Source: Viola odorata (lineage: Eukaryota > Streptophyta > Magnoliopsida > Malpighiales > Violaceae). From it: a stretch of 64,000 bases of DNA. The stretch lies in the NCBI GenBank assembly GCA_963691705.1, contig OY829545.1:28879475-28943474 (forward strand), given 5' to 3'. Made by a program: the position numbers and the translations under genes. This document shows, one piece after another, positions 23,787 to 34,141 of the stretch (position 1 is its first letter; each line of letters begins with the position of its first letter). The notes under the pieces were generated by a model that was given only the letters and a program-made list of their open reading frames with translations, was not told the DNA's origin and searched no databases.

Positions 23787-25016
23787 GGGGTTTTGAGAGG
23801 TTGGTTGATTAATAACTAAGAAAACATAAATAATCAGAATACAAATAAATATGAAATCAAAGGAGAAGAGGTTCCTAGTAGAGATTTATCTCTGGTTGCA
23901 TTGCGGTTGGCTAGTCATCAGTGCAAGAATGTTCCGTTCCTAATTTGTAGGCGTGCTATGGGTCCAGGTACGTTTAGGACCCATGTTTTTCTTCGTAAGA
24001 GAAGTTACCCCAAGGTACGTTTATGAGATAACCTTGACGCTCCGCCGTCCTCCAAGGTACGCTTTTAGAGGCCCATTAAGAGGAGGAAAGACACACCTAG
24101 GGCGAGACACTCAGTACATTCGAGGCACTACCCTAATTGCTTATTTAACATAGTCAGATGAGACCAGAATCTCGATTACTTCTGGGCTAGTTGCCTATTT
24201 TACCATGTAGCCTCACGTTAGTTATTACTAGAAGGATGACTGTAATTATCTAGGTTCAATTACAATTTGGCTAGACTTTTAACCAATCCTAGGTAAATTG
24301 ACAAGTGAATGATAAATAAACAAATACAAACCAGGAAGTTATTAGACTCGTTTAGAGCTCACAGCCGTCCTAGCAACTTTCAATAATCTCTACTAAGAAC
24401 AAGGGATTTAGCCACTCATAATAAAAATGAAACAAATAAAATAATTAAATAGCATAAGAAGGAACATAATAGAATACGAAATAATATCAATTGATACCGG
24501 CCAGAGCTAAAGCTCTGGTTTATTACAAGGCTGGAAAAAGGACTGAGTCGCCTCCCAAAAGAGGAGGAGAGGAAGAAGAGAGAGAAAGATCCAAAATTGG
24601 AAGTCTCTCTAAACCCTAACTTGCTAAAGTTCTTATAGTAGAAATACAGAAAAGGAAATCGTAAAAATAGAAAATATAGAAAAGGGAAATCCTAAGTCTA
24701 AGGGAACTAGAATGGAAATAAATCTTCCGCTGAGCTGGGGGAATCGTGGGAGTAAATGACTGAATCCACCGGATTTCTTCTTTTGAGAGTTTCCTTTTCT
24801 GTGTCGGCCTCCTCAGCTCCTACAAACATCCAGCTGCAAGGCATCGATGCTCGGCATCCGTCAGAAACTAGCCGAAAGTGTGTATTTCTGTGATTTTCCT
24901 TCTCTAAGTCCCGATCTGCAGAAAAGAGAGAAACAGAGGCAAATCAGTAGCATCTAGATTGAAAGTGGACTAGAAAAGGAGATAAAAATATGCATAAAAT
25001 ACACACTATCAATGGA

Positions 25017-25364
25017 CTCCAACCTTGGGCGAGGATGGAGCTATAGAGACGGAACATGCAGGATTTGGCTTCGGCCATCACAGTCATAGAATCCCTCGTT
25101 GAATACCGAAAAACTGATCAAGCCAAACCCTCGAAGTTCAACAAGGCCAAAGGTTGGAGAGATCAATTCAAACCGAAGGAAGACAGGGATAGGGACAGAC
25201 CGCCAAGATCCGACAAGAAGAAATTCTTTAGAGGCAATGAGGGGAGCGGAGAAAGGAAGCTAGAATGCTTCCTATGGAGCGGACCACACCTGGCAAAGGA
25301 ATGCCCAAATCGGTCCAAACTTTCCGCACTCATCCTGAATGATCAACCCTTATCAAAGCCATGA
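25017..25364 (+). pseudogene. gag C-terminal part of the chromovirus-like element
   Basis: Continuation of the gag cut at 10532, beginning LQPWARMEL, then a stop, then MQDLASAITVIESLVEY and a basic linker. A zinc knuckle is present as CFLWSGPHLAKEC: the second cysteine of the CX2C pair is tryptophan, so the knuckle is broken. The frame overlaps the protease ORF by a few codons. Confidence 0.8.
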
Positions 25365-26034
25365 TGGGGCCATGGCCGGTTGTCTACAAATATTGGGCGC
25401 TATAAAAGCTCAAGTGGGGCTGGTAAACAATTCGCTACAGGGACGCATGTACGTGATGATGAAAATCAATGGGCATGAGATTAAGGCACTCATCGATACA
25501 AGAGCTTCAGACATCTTTGTCAAGACAGAAGAAGCTAAACGCTTGGGTATCGCTTATAAGTCGGAGGTAGGATGGCTCAAGGCCCTGAATTCCAAAGCAA
25601 AGAAAATCGAGGGAATCACTTACGGGACAAAGGTCAGCATAGGTGCTTGGAAAGACAATATGGATTTATCTATCATACCACTAAATGACTACCCAGTCGT
25701 ACTAGGCATCAATTTCATGGATCAGGCAAAGGCCTTCCCCGTGCCATTCGCCTACACCTTAATGATTTTGGACAAAGACACGCCTTGCGCGGTTCCGGTG
25801 TTGCGTGAGAAGGTCAAATCCAAAACAATGTTTGCGATGCAATTAACAAATGGTGTCAAGCGCAAGGAAGAAACGTACCTTGCGGCATTAAGGGTGGACG
25901 AGGGTAAGACCACCAAAGGGGAAGAAATTCCCAAAGAAGTTTGCGGTGTGCTTGAAGAATTCGCAGACGTAATGCCGAATAAATTGCCACAAAGCTCCTA
26001 CCTAGGCGAGAGGTGGACCGCAAAATCAAGTTAG
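25339..26034 (+). pseudogene. Protease region of the chromovirus-like element
   Basis: The segment codes for 231 residues that include the retropepsin-like core. The active-site DTGAS-type motif reads LIDTRAS (around residue 52-58), with Gly replaced by Arg, which should destroy catalysis. The later LGINFMD segment is typical of this protease. The frame ends early at 26034 while RT sequence continues in another frame. Confidence 0.8.
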
Positions 26035-27182
26035 AACAAGGAGCACGACCACCTGCAACCACACCATACCGTATGGCCCCTCTAGAGTTAGAGGAACTTC
26101 GAAAGCAACTGAAAGAGCTATTGGATACGGGCTTCATCCAACCAAGTAAGGCACCATACGAAGCACCAATGTTATTTCATAGGAAGTAAGATTGATCCAT
26201 GCGGCTATGTATCGATTACCGAGCGCTAAACAAAGTCACGGTGAAGAACAAGTACCCTATCCCACTCGTAGCTGACTTGTTTGATCAACTTGGTGAAGCA
26301 TAGTGGTTCACCAAGCTTGACTTACGATCAAGGTATTACCAAGTGCGCATTGCCGAAGGGGACGAAGAGAAGACCGCATGTGTAACAAGGTACGACTCAT
26401 ATGAATTTCTAGTAATGTCATTCGGTCTAACCAACACCCCCCGCAACCTTCTGCACCATGATGAACAAGATGCTCCAACCCTTCTTGGATAGATTTGTCG
26501 TAGTCTATCTCGACGACATTGTCGTATATAGCAACATGATGGAGGAACATTTAGGGCACCCACGACAAGTCTTTCAAGCCTTAAGGGACAACGAGTTGTA
26601 TGTGAAGAGGAAAAAATGTATGTTCGCGCAAGCTGAGGTAACATTCTTAGGCCACATAGTCGGTGGGAATAAGCTGCGGATGGACCCCGCCAAGGTAAAA
26701 GCCATCCGAGAATGGGAGCCGCCCAAACGAGTACCCGAGTTACGTTCATTCTTAGGCCTCAGGAACTATTATAGGCAATTCATCAAGGGGTATTCTTCCA
26801 TCATCGTATCCTTAACAAACTTGCTTAAAAAGAACAAGCTGTGGGATTGGTCGACAAGGTGCCAGGAGGCGTTTGAAAGATTGCAAAAGGTCGTGATAGA
26901 GGAACCAGTCCTGGCCTTGCCGGACCATACCAAGCCGTACGAAGTTCATACAAATGCTTCTGATTTCGTTATTAGTGGATTTCTCATGCAAGAGGGACAT
27001 CCGATCGCATACGAGAGTCGTAAGCTCAATGACACCGAGCGATGATACACGGTGCAAGAAAAGGAGATGACCGCGGTAGTTCATTGCCTTCGTGTGTGGA
27101 GGCACTATCTTTTAGGATCCAAGTTCGTAGTGAAGACGGACAACGTTGCCACAAGCTATTTCTTGACGCAGAAAAAGCTTAG
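26035..27182 (+). pseudogene. RT and partial RNase H of the chromovirus-like element
   Basis: RT motifs are readable across frames: PYRMAPLELEELRKQL, then [28 protein letters not shown] and FVVVYLDDIVVYS. In-frame stops occur at 26187-26189, 26193-26195 and 26301-26303, and a frame change lies near 26440. RNase H begins at about 26850, with VHTNASDF, where an Asp is usual in place of the Asn, and another stop follows TER near 27043. The reading ends in TQKKL at 27180, where the SPPL fragment starts. Integrase is missing. Confidence 0.85.
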
Positions 27183-28547
27183 TTGATTTTCTATCAGTGT
27201 AGGAAGTTACAATTTTCTACATCCATACTGTAGTTACAATGCTTGCTCAGGTGGTTCAAGAATGCTGGAGAATCATATGTTAAAGTGCCTTTCTTTGGAG
27301 CGCTGTCCCATCTAACTTTGGCTGTTTCTCCATTCTGCATAGCATTTCCTGTTGTTTGGGGTGTTTATCGCAATGTCTCCTTTGCCTGGATAGGACAAGA
27401 TATACTTGTGAGTATACATTTTCTAATGGTGTTTTCCAATTATCAACGTGTTTCTTGATTTATTATCTTAAGTTTCTTGAAATGACTGTTGAGATTTAGT
27501 AAGGATGTTTGGGGTTGAGTCCTTTCCCCTCTTCAGATTCAGTGCTTCAGACTGCTTCTGAAAAAAACATATACTTGGTTGCCTTTGCTAGAAACACTTT
27601 TGTCCCTTAAATCTGTTGTGGAAAAAAGCAAAAGTCAGTCCCAAAAAAGGCATAGTTATGGTATTTTTCTTTTGCTAAGTGCAAATAAATACATCTGGTG
27701 AACAATAGTGTCTTTCTTCATTTCTGGCTAGGAAGTATTGATAATTCTAACTTTTTAACTTTGTGTGATTTATGGTCTTCTCTCTATCTTTCTTGTCCAA
27801 TTCTTGGTAGGACGAAGTGATATGAGTCAGTTTAACTGATCAATCATTTTCCTTGCTCTGTTTTTTTAATCAGGGAATTGCGCTGATAATCACTGTCCTC
27901 AAGGTAATATTTTATTGTTACTTATATTGAGTATGCATAAAGAGAGCGTAGATTGAAAATTAATTAAGATTTCATTACCCACTGGTGGTCCTGCTCAGGC
28001 ATAGTCCTAGGATGAAAAGTCCGTGGATACTTCTACTCTTGGAACTATTCTTTATTTTTTTCTCATGAGTGTTAGTTCAGGACTCTTAGTGAGGAGGGAC
28101 CTTGTATATAGGTTTCTCCACAGAATCTTCTTGTCGTACTAATCACTGGAGTTTATGAGTTTGTTAATGTGTTCAAGGTATGAAGTTTTTGTTGAGTAAT
28201 TGACTTGCACTGGGGAGAACTTACTGGACAATATGCAAGTGTGCTTCAGTGTTTTGTTTGTTTTAAATGCTTTAACTCCCTGCTGGGTGTTTATGTGTAA
28301 GCATATGGACCTCTTGAGTGCAGCGGTAAATAGAATATTAGTAGGCTGGTGTATGTTGCAGCATTAACTGGCGTTGCTTTGGAGTTGAGGATGATTATAA
28401 GCATATTCTTGCTTAAGAACCGTCACTCTTTCAAATGAAGGGAAATGCCAAGATTTGAATCGAGAAGTTTGATAGAAAATTCCCTGGTAGCTTGATCATT
28501 GTTCTTCTAACATGATTCTGAGGATTTGTAAATCAGATGGGTACAGT
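27178..28547 (+). pseudogene. SPPL gene fragment (copy of exons 8, 9 and start of exon 10)
   Basis: This segment matches 54002-55600 in the intact SPPL gene, on the same strand, introns included. Exon 8 copy is 27251-27407 (157 bases, as in the parent) and exon 9 copy is 27874-27903. Exon 10 stops after about 9 bases. In exon 8 I count six base differences, only one codon of which changes the residue (Ala to Pro). Exon 9 lacks 24 bases in frame (8 residues around QIVHVPNL). The left junction with the retrotransposon shares CTTAG(T), which is microhomology. No promoter, start or catalytic residues are present, so it cannot give a protease. Confidence 0.92.
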
Positions 28548-29590
28548 AAAACAATAAAAAATCATTACTCTCATCACCTTTCTTGCCATGTCAGTTATTT
28601 TAAAAAAGGAATGCAATTTATATGGAAAAGGACGGTAACTCTCTCTTCCTCAACAAGAAAACGAGAAAAGCAGGAGAGTTTGGTGGGAGGAGATAAGAAC
28701 AAAGTTGGGTTGGGTTGCTCTCACAATTCAGACAATATCTTGAGAATCCATATAAAAGAGGAAGTCTTTAAAATCCCAAGAAAAGAAAGAAATAAAAAAC
28801 AATATCTTTCTACTTATGCAAAAACTTAATGACAATTGATTAAGCTTTGATTTTCAACTCACCAGGTAATAATTAACAATTAACAGAAGGGTTTAATACT
28901 TAATAGAAAGTTAAAAACTTGAATAAGTAACTCTCCTCTCCCTGCGACTTCCCATTTCCCACCCAATTCTCAGTAGTCATCAGTCACACACTCACTTCCA
29001 TAAACAGCAAACACAGTCACGCAACCCACATGGAAACATTGCAGGGACAGACAATAACATATCTTTTCTTGCCTTTTAGAGAGAAGGTCTGCAGATATAA
29101 ATGCCAGAAAGAAATTAGGACTCCAGTACTATGGTTCAGCTGAAGGTTGGTGTTTGATTCTGCTGGGAAAGGAAGGGCTAGCAGTCTGAATTTGATGGGT
29201 TGATGAAACCGAAGTTTCAATCTTTTGTTGATAAATGGTTGGTGAGTCGATCTATTCCATCAAATTTTTGTAATAAAGTTCATTACTTTCTGCGTAAAGT
29301 GTTGCTGCTTATGCTATATTTGATCTTTCCTTCATTGCCATCATTGGTATGCTCATTTCTCCACTAATGATGGTTACGCTTCTGGGTTCGTAAAGAAATA
29401 TGAGAAGGAAAAGGTTTTTGACTCTAAACCCATTGCTTGCTGTGTTGATTCTTATGCACTTAATATTTGATTTTTGGATTGTTTGATGCCCCACTTGATG
29501 GAAAATGAGATGTTTCTGGGTTTTTTAGGAGATTAGTATATTTGGTGAAAGTTATATTTTAAGTGAGAGTGAGGAGCTGCTTACAAGTTA
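28548..29590. other. Flank and possible 5' UTR exons of the 30548 gene
   Basis: No coding domain was seen. The C/T-rich stretch at 28930-28990 looks like a plant leader. A GAAG/GTTGGT junction near 29146 could be a donor site. The coding exon at 30421 is preceded by a plausible acceptor (TTTTGTAACAG), so a 5' UTR intron of about 1.3 kb is likely but not proven. Confidence 0.4.
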
Positions 29591-29823
29591 CTCCCTCCTT
29601 CCTTGAAACAATAACGTTTATTATTCCGGCACGCATCTCAAAGTGACCGGAACAGTCACTATTTGACCCCGTTTTGCTCCTAATTTTTTCTTGGAAGTAC
29701 GTTACGGATTAATTTACGTTCGAAAAAAAGTGCGGAATTTTTTGGGGTCAAATAGTGAGTCATCCGGCCGCTTTGAAATGCGTGCCGGAATAGTAAAAGA
29801 CATTCTTTTGGGGAAGGAGGGAG
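29591..29823. mobile_element. Stowaway-like MITE, copy 2
   Basis: A 233 bp foldback element from CTCCCTCCTTCC to GGAAGGAGGGAG, flanked by TA on both sides (29589-29590 and 29824-29825). The interior closely resembles copy 1 (GAACAGTCACTATTTGA, AATTTTTTCTTGGAAGTACG). It lies in the probable 5' UTR intron of the 30548 gene. Confidence 0.85.
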
Positions 29824-30547
29824 TACAATTTTTATGTGCTATGGCTTTTGCGGATTCTTTTAAGTCATTGATTGGAGCTGTATTCTGCAATTCTTCTGAA
29901 AATAATTACCTGTTTTTTGAGAAGGTTGGATGTTTTATCAGAAAGTAGTTTGTTGTGCATGATTCTATGAAAAGTTTTTTGAATTTGAAAGATAGATGCT
30001 TATTCATTTAGGAACTGGATTGGGGTCTAGTTGCAAACTTTGTGCCATAATCATAATTAACAATCGTATTGGGTTTGAAGTTAAGAGTATCCTTTTAGTC
30101 AATAAATTTGGGAATTTGATTCAATTTTCTTTTGGTAGGTTTCCTTGTTTTCTCACTTCTTTGCTGTATGTTATTAAATTTTGTATGGAAATTCTTGCTT
30201 TGGTGCCTTGGTTATGTCCCTGTTGTACTTGTTCTTTGTATTCAAACGTAGAGAGAGAGAAGCATGCTGCATCTGTAAGTTCATAGAATCCAGAAATGTC
30301 CAGTCTTATTCTCACAATATGGGATTTAGTTTGTAGTTTGTACTTACATTCCTGTTAAAAGTGCAATTATCTTAAAATATGTTGAAGTATAAGCTTGGGT
30401 GGCTATTCAATTTTGTAACAGCTTCTGTGAGTGGAGAAATATCGACGCTTTGATTTGTTTGGAGTGCGGAAACATAGTAGAGTGACAATCTCAACCTGTC
30501 CAAAGTTATTTTATGATCCCGGGCCAGTGAAAGCTCTGAGTTTATTG

Positions 30548-32332
30548 ATGCCTCCCAGCTCTACATTGGGAATGGAACTGAAATTGCAGCAGCGCTGGGA
30601 GTTTAGGAGGAAGGGTAATGACTCTGATTCATCCAGCAACAATTCAAAATCAAATGACAGTAGTGAGTCAGCTCTCAAGAAACACATACTGGTATCCAAC
30701 TTGGTCTCGGACAATAATGCTGAAACTAGCGAAGCTAGTAAGTTTCAGCTGAACGGGGACTGCAGCGCGGGTGTTTCTAGTGAAATCAATTTTGGTAAAG
30801 TTGAGAAAGGAAAAGGAGGAAGAAGGAAACCAAATAATTTAGGTTGTAGCAAGGTACTGAAGGGCCCTCGCAAAGTTACACGCAGGAAAAGAACCGCTAC
30901 TTATGATCATACTGCGTTGGATGATCTAAAAAATTACATGAAGTCTTTGTTGGAGGATCTTAAAGTTTCAAGGAAAGACTTGTTAACATGGATGGGAGAA
31001 GAAATGCAGAAATTGGTGGCTGAGGAGATGGCTTCTGAATCAGAAAGGAGGGAAGATGGCACTTCCGGTGAGAAAGTCAAATTGCGGCATTCAAACAATC
31101 CTGAAGCTCAATGCCAAAACAACTTTGGGAAGAAAAAGCGAGTCCAGCATCAAAATGATTTTGTGAAGTGTGGAAAAATCCAACGCCAGAAGAAGCTCAC
31201 AGGGAATACCAACTCCCAGGCCCTTATCAACTTTGAGCAGACCAATGAAGTGCATCAAAAGAATTTTCAAGAAAATGTTCATCTGCAGCGAGGAAACATC
31301 TTTGGGTCCTGCGCTATAGCTCAAAATTGCACTGGTGATCCTTCAGAGGTCTTTGGAAGAAGCAACATGATTACTAATTCTAACAGCTACTATCCAACTT
31401 TTGATGACCAAGTGGATTACAGCAACGCAATTGTGCCTCTGACACCAACTGGAAAGGATGGAGAAGAGAGATCGGTATTATCTGCCAATTCGCTATCAAA
31501 TTCTAGTCTTTCAGATCGGAATGTGCAACAGCAGCAGAAAAGCATTGTTCTGGGCATAAGAGCTCAGACTTTCAGTGGTGCATCTTCTGAAAGGTCTGCA
31601 AAAGGAAGAAAGGCTACTGATTCCCATAATCATCATGAAGTCTCCCATAGTCATCCTGAAGTTTATGATCAACACTCCTTTGCCCAAAATATTGGATCCA
31701 TGATGTCTATTGAGAAGGATAAAGGGGAAATGTCAGGATTACTGTCCGAGCCATTTTTTTCCGATTCCTACAGTCAGGCAGCTTCCTCAATGTACTTACC
31801 ATTGTCCACCATTTCAACAATTCCTCATGCTGCAACTCATACGTTCAATAATTCTTTGTTTAACTCTGTTCAACCAAGAGTTTCTGGTAGTCAAACAGGC
31901 ATGACTCCTGTAAGATCAATTCCAATACTGGGATCGAGAAGTTATTCTGGATACTTTCACGGAATGCAGCCAGAAGAAAGAAGTGGAAACTTTGCTCAAA
32001 TGGCATCTGCAGATTTCAACTTCTCCAATCATAACAGCACCATGACTCAACTTCTTGGAAGCGGATTCCCAGTTCCCTTGCATCAGCCTTCAAGTGGTAC
32101 TTTTACCATGCCAAGCCAAGTTGGTTTTGAAAATCCGCACCACGAAAATAGCAATGCATTTGGTTTGAGTGTGAATGGAGGAGCCATAAGGTTTTCAGGA
32201 GGAACCTACTCGCTCCCGGAACAGTACATAGCTAACAACTTCCACAGCTATTTGTCAACTTACCGAGCTGACAGCAAACCGATTTTGTTTCAAGATGGCC
32301 GTCAGTTCCAAAACTACCACAATGTGGAGTGA
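30548..32332 (+). CDS. Plant protein of unknown function, Ser/Asn/Gln-rich with a basic helical segment
   Basis: A single long exon encodes 594 aa from ATG 30548 to TGA 32330-32332. The open frame extends upstream to 30431, where a TGA (30428-30430) closes it, so the ATG at 30548 (MPPSSTLGMELKLQQ) is the first in-frame methionine. Residues 34-55 are Ser/Asn-rich. A basic cluster RKVTRRKR (108-115) resembles a nuclear localisation signal and is followed by a predicted amphipathic helix (LKNYMKSLLEDLKVSRKDLL, about 123-142) with EEMQKLVAEEM after it. The rest is largely disordered, with Asn, Gln, His and Ser. I do not recognise the family. Nuclear location is inferred from the basic cluster only. 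Long 3' sequence and an upstream 5' UTR intron carrying a MITE are likely. Confidence 0.75.
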   Translation: MPPSSTLGMELKLQQRWEFRRKGNDSDSSSNNSKSNDSSESALKKHILVSNLVSDNNAETSEASKFQLNGDCSAGVSSEINFGKVEKGKGGRRKPNNLGCSKVLKGPRKVTRRKRTATYDHTALDDLKNYMKSLLEDLKVSRKDLLTWMGEEMQKLVAEEMASESERREDGTSGEKVKLRHSNNPEAQCQNNFGKKKRVQHQNDFVKCGKIQRQKKLTGNTNSQALINFEQTNEVHQKNFQENVHLQRGNIFGSCAIAQNCTGDPSEVFGRSNMITNSNSYYPTFDDQVDYSNAIVPLTPTGKDGEERSVLSANSLSNSSLSDRNVQQQQKSIVLGIRAQTFSGASSERSAKGRKATDSHNHHEVSHSHPEVYDQHSFAQNIGSMMSIEKDKGEMSGLLSEPFFSDSYSQAASSMYLPLSTISTIPHAATHTFNNSLFNSVQPRVSGSQTGMTPVRSIPILGSRSYSGYFHGMQPEERSGNFAQMASADFNFSNHNSTMTQLLGSGFPVPLHQPSSGTFTMPSQVGFENPHHENSNAFGLSVNGGAIRFSGGTYSLPEQYIANNFHSYLSTYRADSKPILFQDGRQFQNYHNVE

Positions 32333-34141
32333 CCTATGACCAAACACCATAATGTCTAGGTATATTTTCCAATATCATGTCTCTAGGATAATTTTTTATT
32401 CATTTTTTTCCAGGTGGGTCGATATTTACGTGATGAAAGACATGAAATATGGTATATTCCAGCTCCAGAAGTCCTTCTCCTAGTCCGGAAATAGTGTGGA
32501 ATATGCTACAAAAATGGCAGCCAGTTTTGATTTGACTTGTCTTTTCTCACAATGGAGCATCTCAATTTCCTGTTTGTTCAGATATGTGGCTAAGCAATGC
32601 AAGTTTTGTGCCTTTGGCAACTGCACTATAAAAGAAAGTGAAAAAAATGGCATGGTGGGGATTAATTCTTTTCAGCTTTTGGCCTTGGCCTTGGGACCGC
32701 GGGCCAAGTTCCTCTAAGATTTGCCTTCTTTAAGATCGATTTCAGATAGGGTCGGTGCTTGTCTTAATAAATCGTCAGCTTATAAAAAAAACAGATGCTT
32801 GACACGAGTGATTTTAGTTAGTGGGAATATTTGCGGTTTTGTTGATTTAGCTCCGCTCATCAGTGAAATGTGAATGGAAAAAGTATTGTGGTCTGCGTAG
32901 AGAGGGTTGGAAATATTCTCCTCCACTTAACAAAAACTTATTTATTTAATGTTTATTAAAAATCCTCAATTTTTAATTTTTTTTGGATAAATATTTCAAA
33001 AATAACAAAATACTCATGTATAATTTGAAAGTAATTACATATATTTGGTATTTATTAAAGAAAATTACACTAATCATATCATTCGGTTGAGGTCGTCTCG
33101 ATACCCCACCCACCCAATGGCCTTAGTAGTGGATAAATTTCCTAATCTTTCAACATCAAGCAACACAAATTGGTCGCCTCATTTTCATAATTTTCTTTTG
33201 TTTAATTATTTTTGGACTCTAACTTCATACAGTATTTAAACTTTTAATTAGATAATTTCTCATGCAATAATTATTTACTGAAAGTAGTTCATTGTTTAGT
33301 GGATCGGTTTATTGCGAATAAAATGAGTATCAATACTATAAATTTATGCAAAAATTGTTAGTATTATGATTAAGTGATTCAACACTTTCACTCTTTAATT
33401 AGATAAGATATTACGAGCTTATTTGATTCATGTATATAATTACTTGCTTAGAGTAGTTCATCACTTAATGTGTCAATTTGATACGAACAAGATTAATTAT
33501 AGAAAAATTAAGGATAAATGTGTTCAATTAGGACTAAAAAGACAATGTTTTAGAAACCATTTATAGTTTTTGTACGTGCATATTTATTTAAAGATATCAT
33601 AAGATGGTAAAAGTAAAGTATACTAAAATTTATTTTGAGGGATATAATTTTTTATGATGATTTTGAGGTAATATTATTAGGACTTGGGAGCCATATCATT
33701 TTGAAGGAGTGATGTACATTGTCACGTGCTTTTGTCTACCATCAAACAACATACATCTGGTTTCACGCGTTTTATGTCCTAAAGTCCTCACCTCACAATC
33801 TATCATAACCTTTGTTGTTGTGAGTAATTTGATATTTTCATCCCTTATGTAAGAGATAATACGTTTGATTCTTTTGTATGGAGAAATTATAGAGCATTTT
33901 ATTATTTAAAGAGTCAATCCAATGCATACATGATTAGTCATAGCTCAGTAAACGTTTAGACATGAAAAAACAAAACTGATTCTAGAAAAATAAAATTACA
34001 AGATGTAATTTTAAATTTTATATATAGGAAAAAGACTGAAAAAGAAAATGAAGAGAAGTCTTGTGTATTGTAGAAAGTTTTCATCTCTATTAAGAAGGAT
34101 TATCGTTAGGTTATTCGGTCATAATAGTTCCTTTTAAAAAT
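32333..34141. other. 3' flank and AT-rich spacer
   Basis: The first 400 bases probably include the 3' UTR (an intron-like GT...CAG at 32359-32414 may be spliced). The remainder is AT-rich with no recognised gene. Confidence 0.45.

Larger units (their letters stand above)
10533..25011 (-). mobile_element. Athila-like solo LTR in antisense, carrying a nested Tat-like element
   Basis: The outer parts 10533-10695 and 23792-25011 together form about 1.38 kb that starts TG and ends CA, flanked by a perfect 5 bp duplication ATGGA (10528-10532 and 25012-25016). Its reverse complement starts TGATAGTGTGTATTTTATGC and ends GACTTCGACAACCGGTCA. It matches the LTR pieces at 39300-39802 and 44374-45050 in order and motif content, including the repeated (T)AAACGTACCTTG(G/A) motif. 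No internal region of this element is present, so it is a solo LTR produced by LTR-LTR recombination, oriented on the minus strand. Confidence 0.85.
9355..27182 (+). mobile_element. Degraded chromovirus-like Ty3/gypsy element, split by a nested insertion and 3'-truncated
   Basis: A 5' LTR (9355-9727) is followed by gag (9760-10532). The reading then jumps to 25017, where gag continues, followed by protease, RT and part of RNase H up to 27182. The gag sense resumes exactly across the insertion: the codons before 10532 and after 25016 rejoin as one sentence, with ATGGA duplicated. Gag, RT (YLDD at about 26506-26517) and RNase H resemble chromoviruses. Numerous stops and frameshifts make it inactive. 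Integrase, chromodomain and the 3' LTR are absent because the element ends at the SPPL fragment. Confidence 0.85.
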
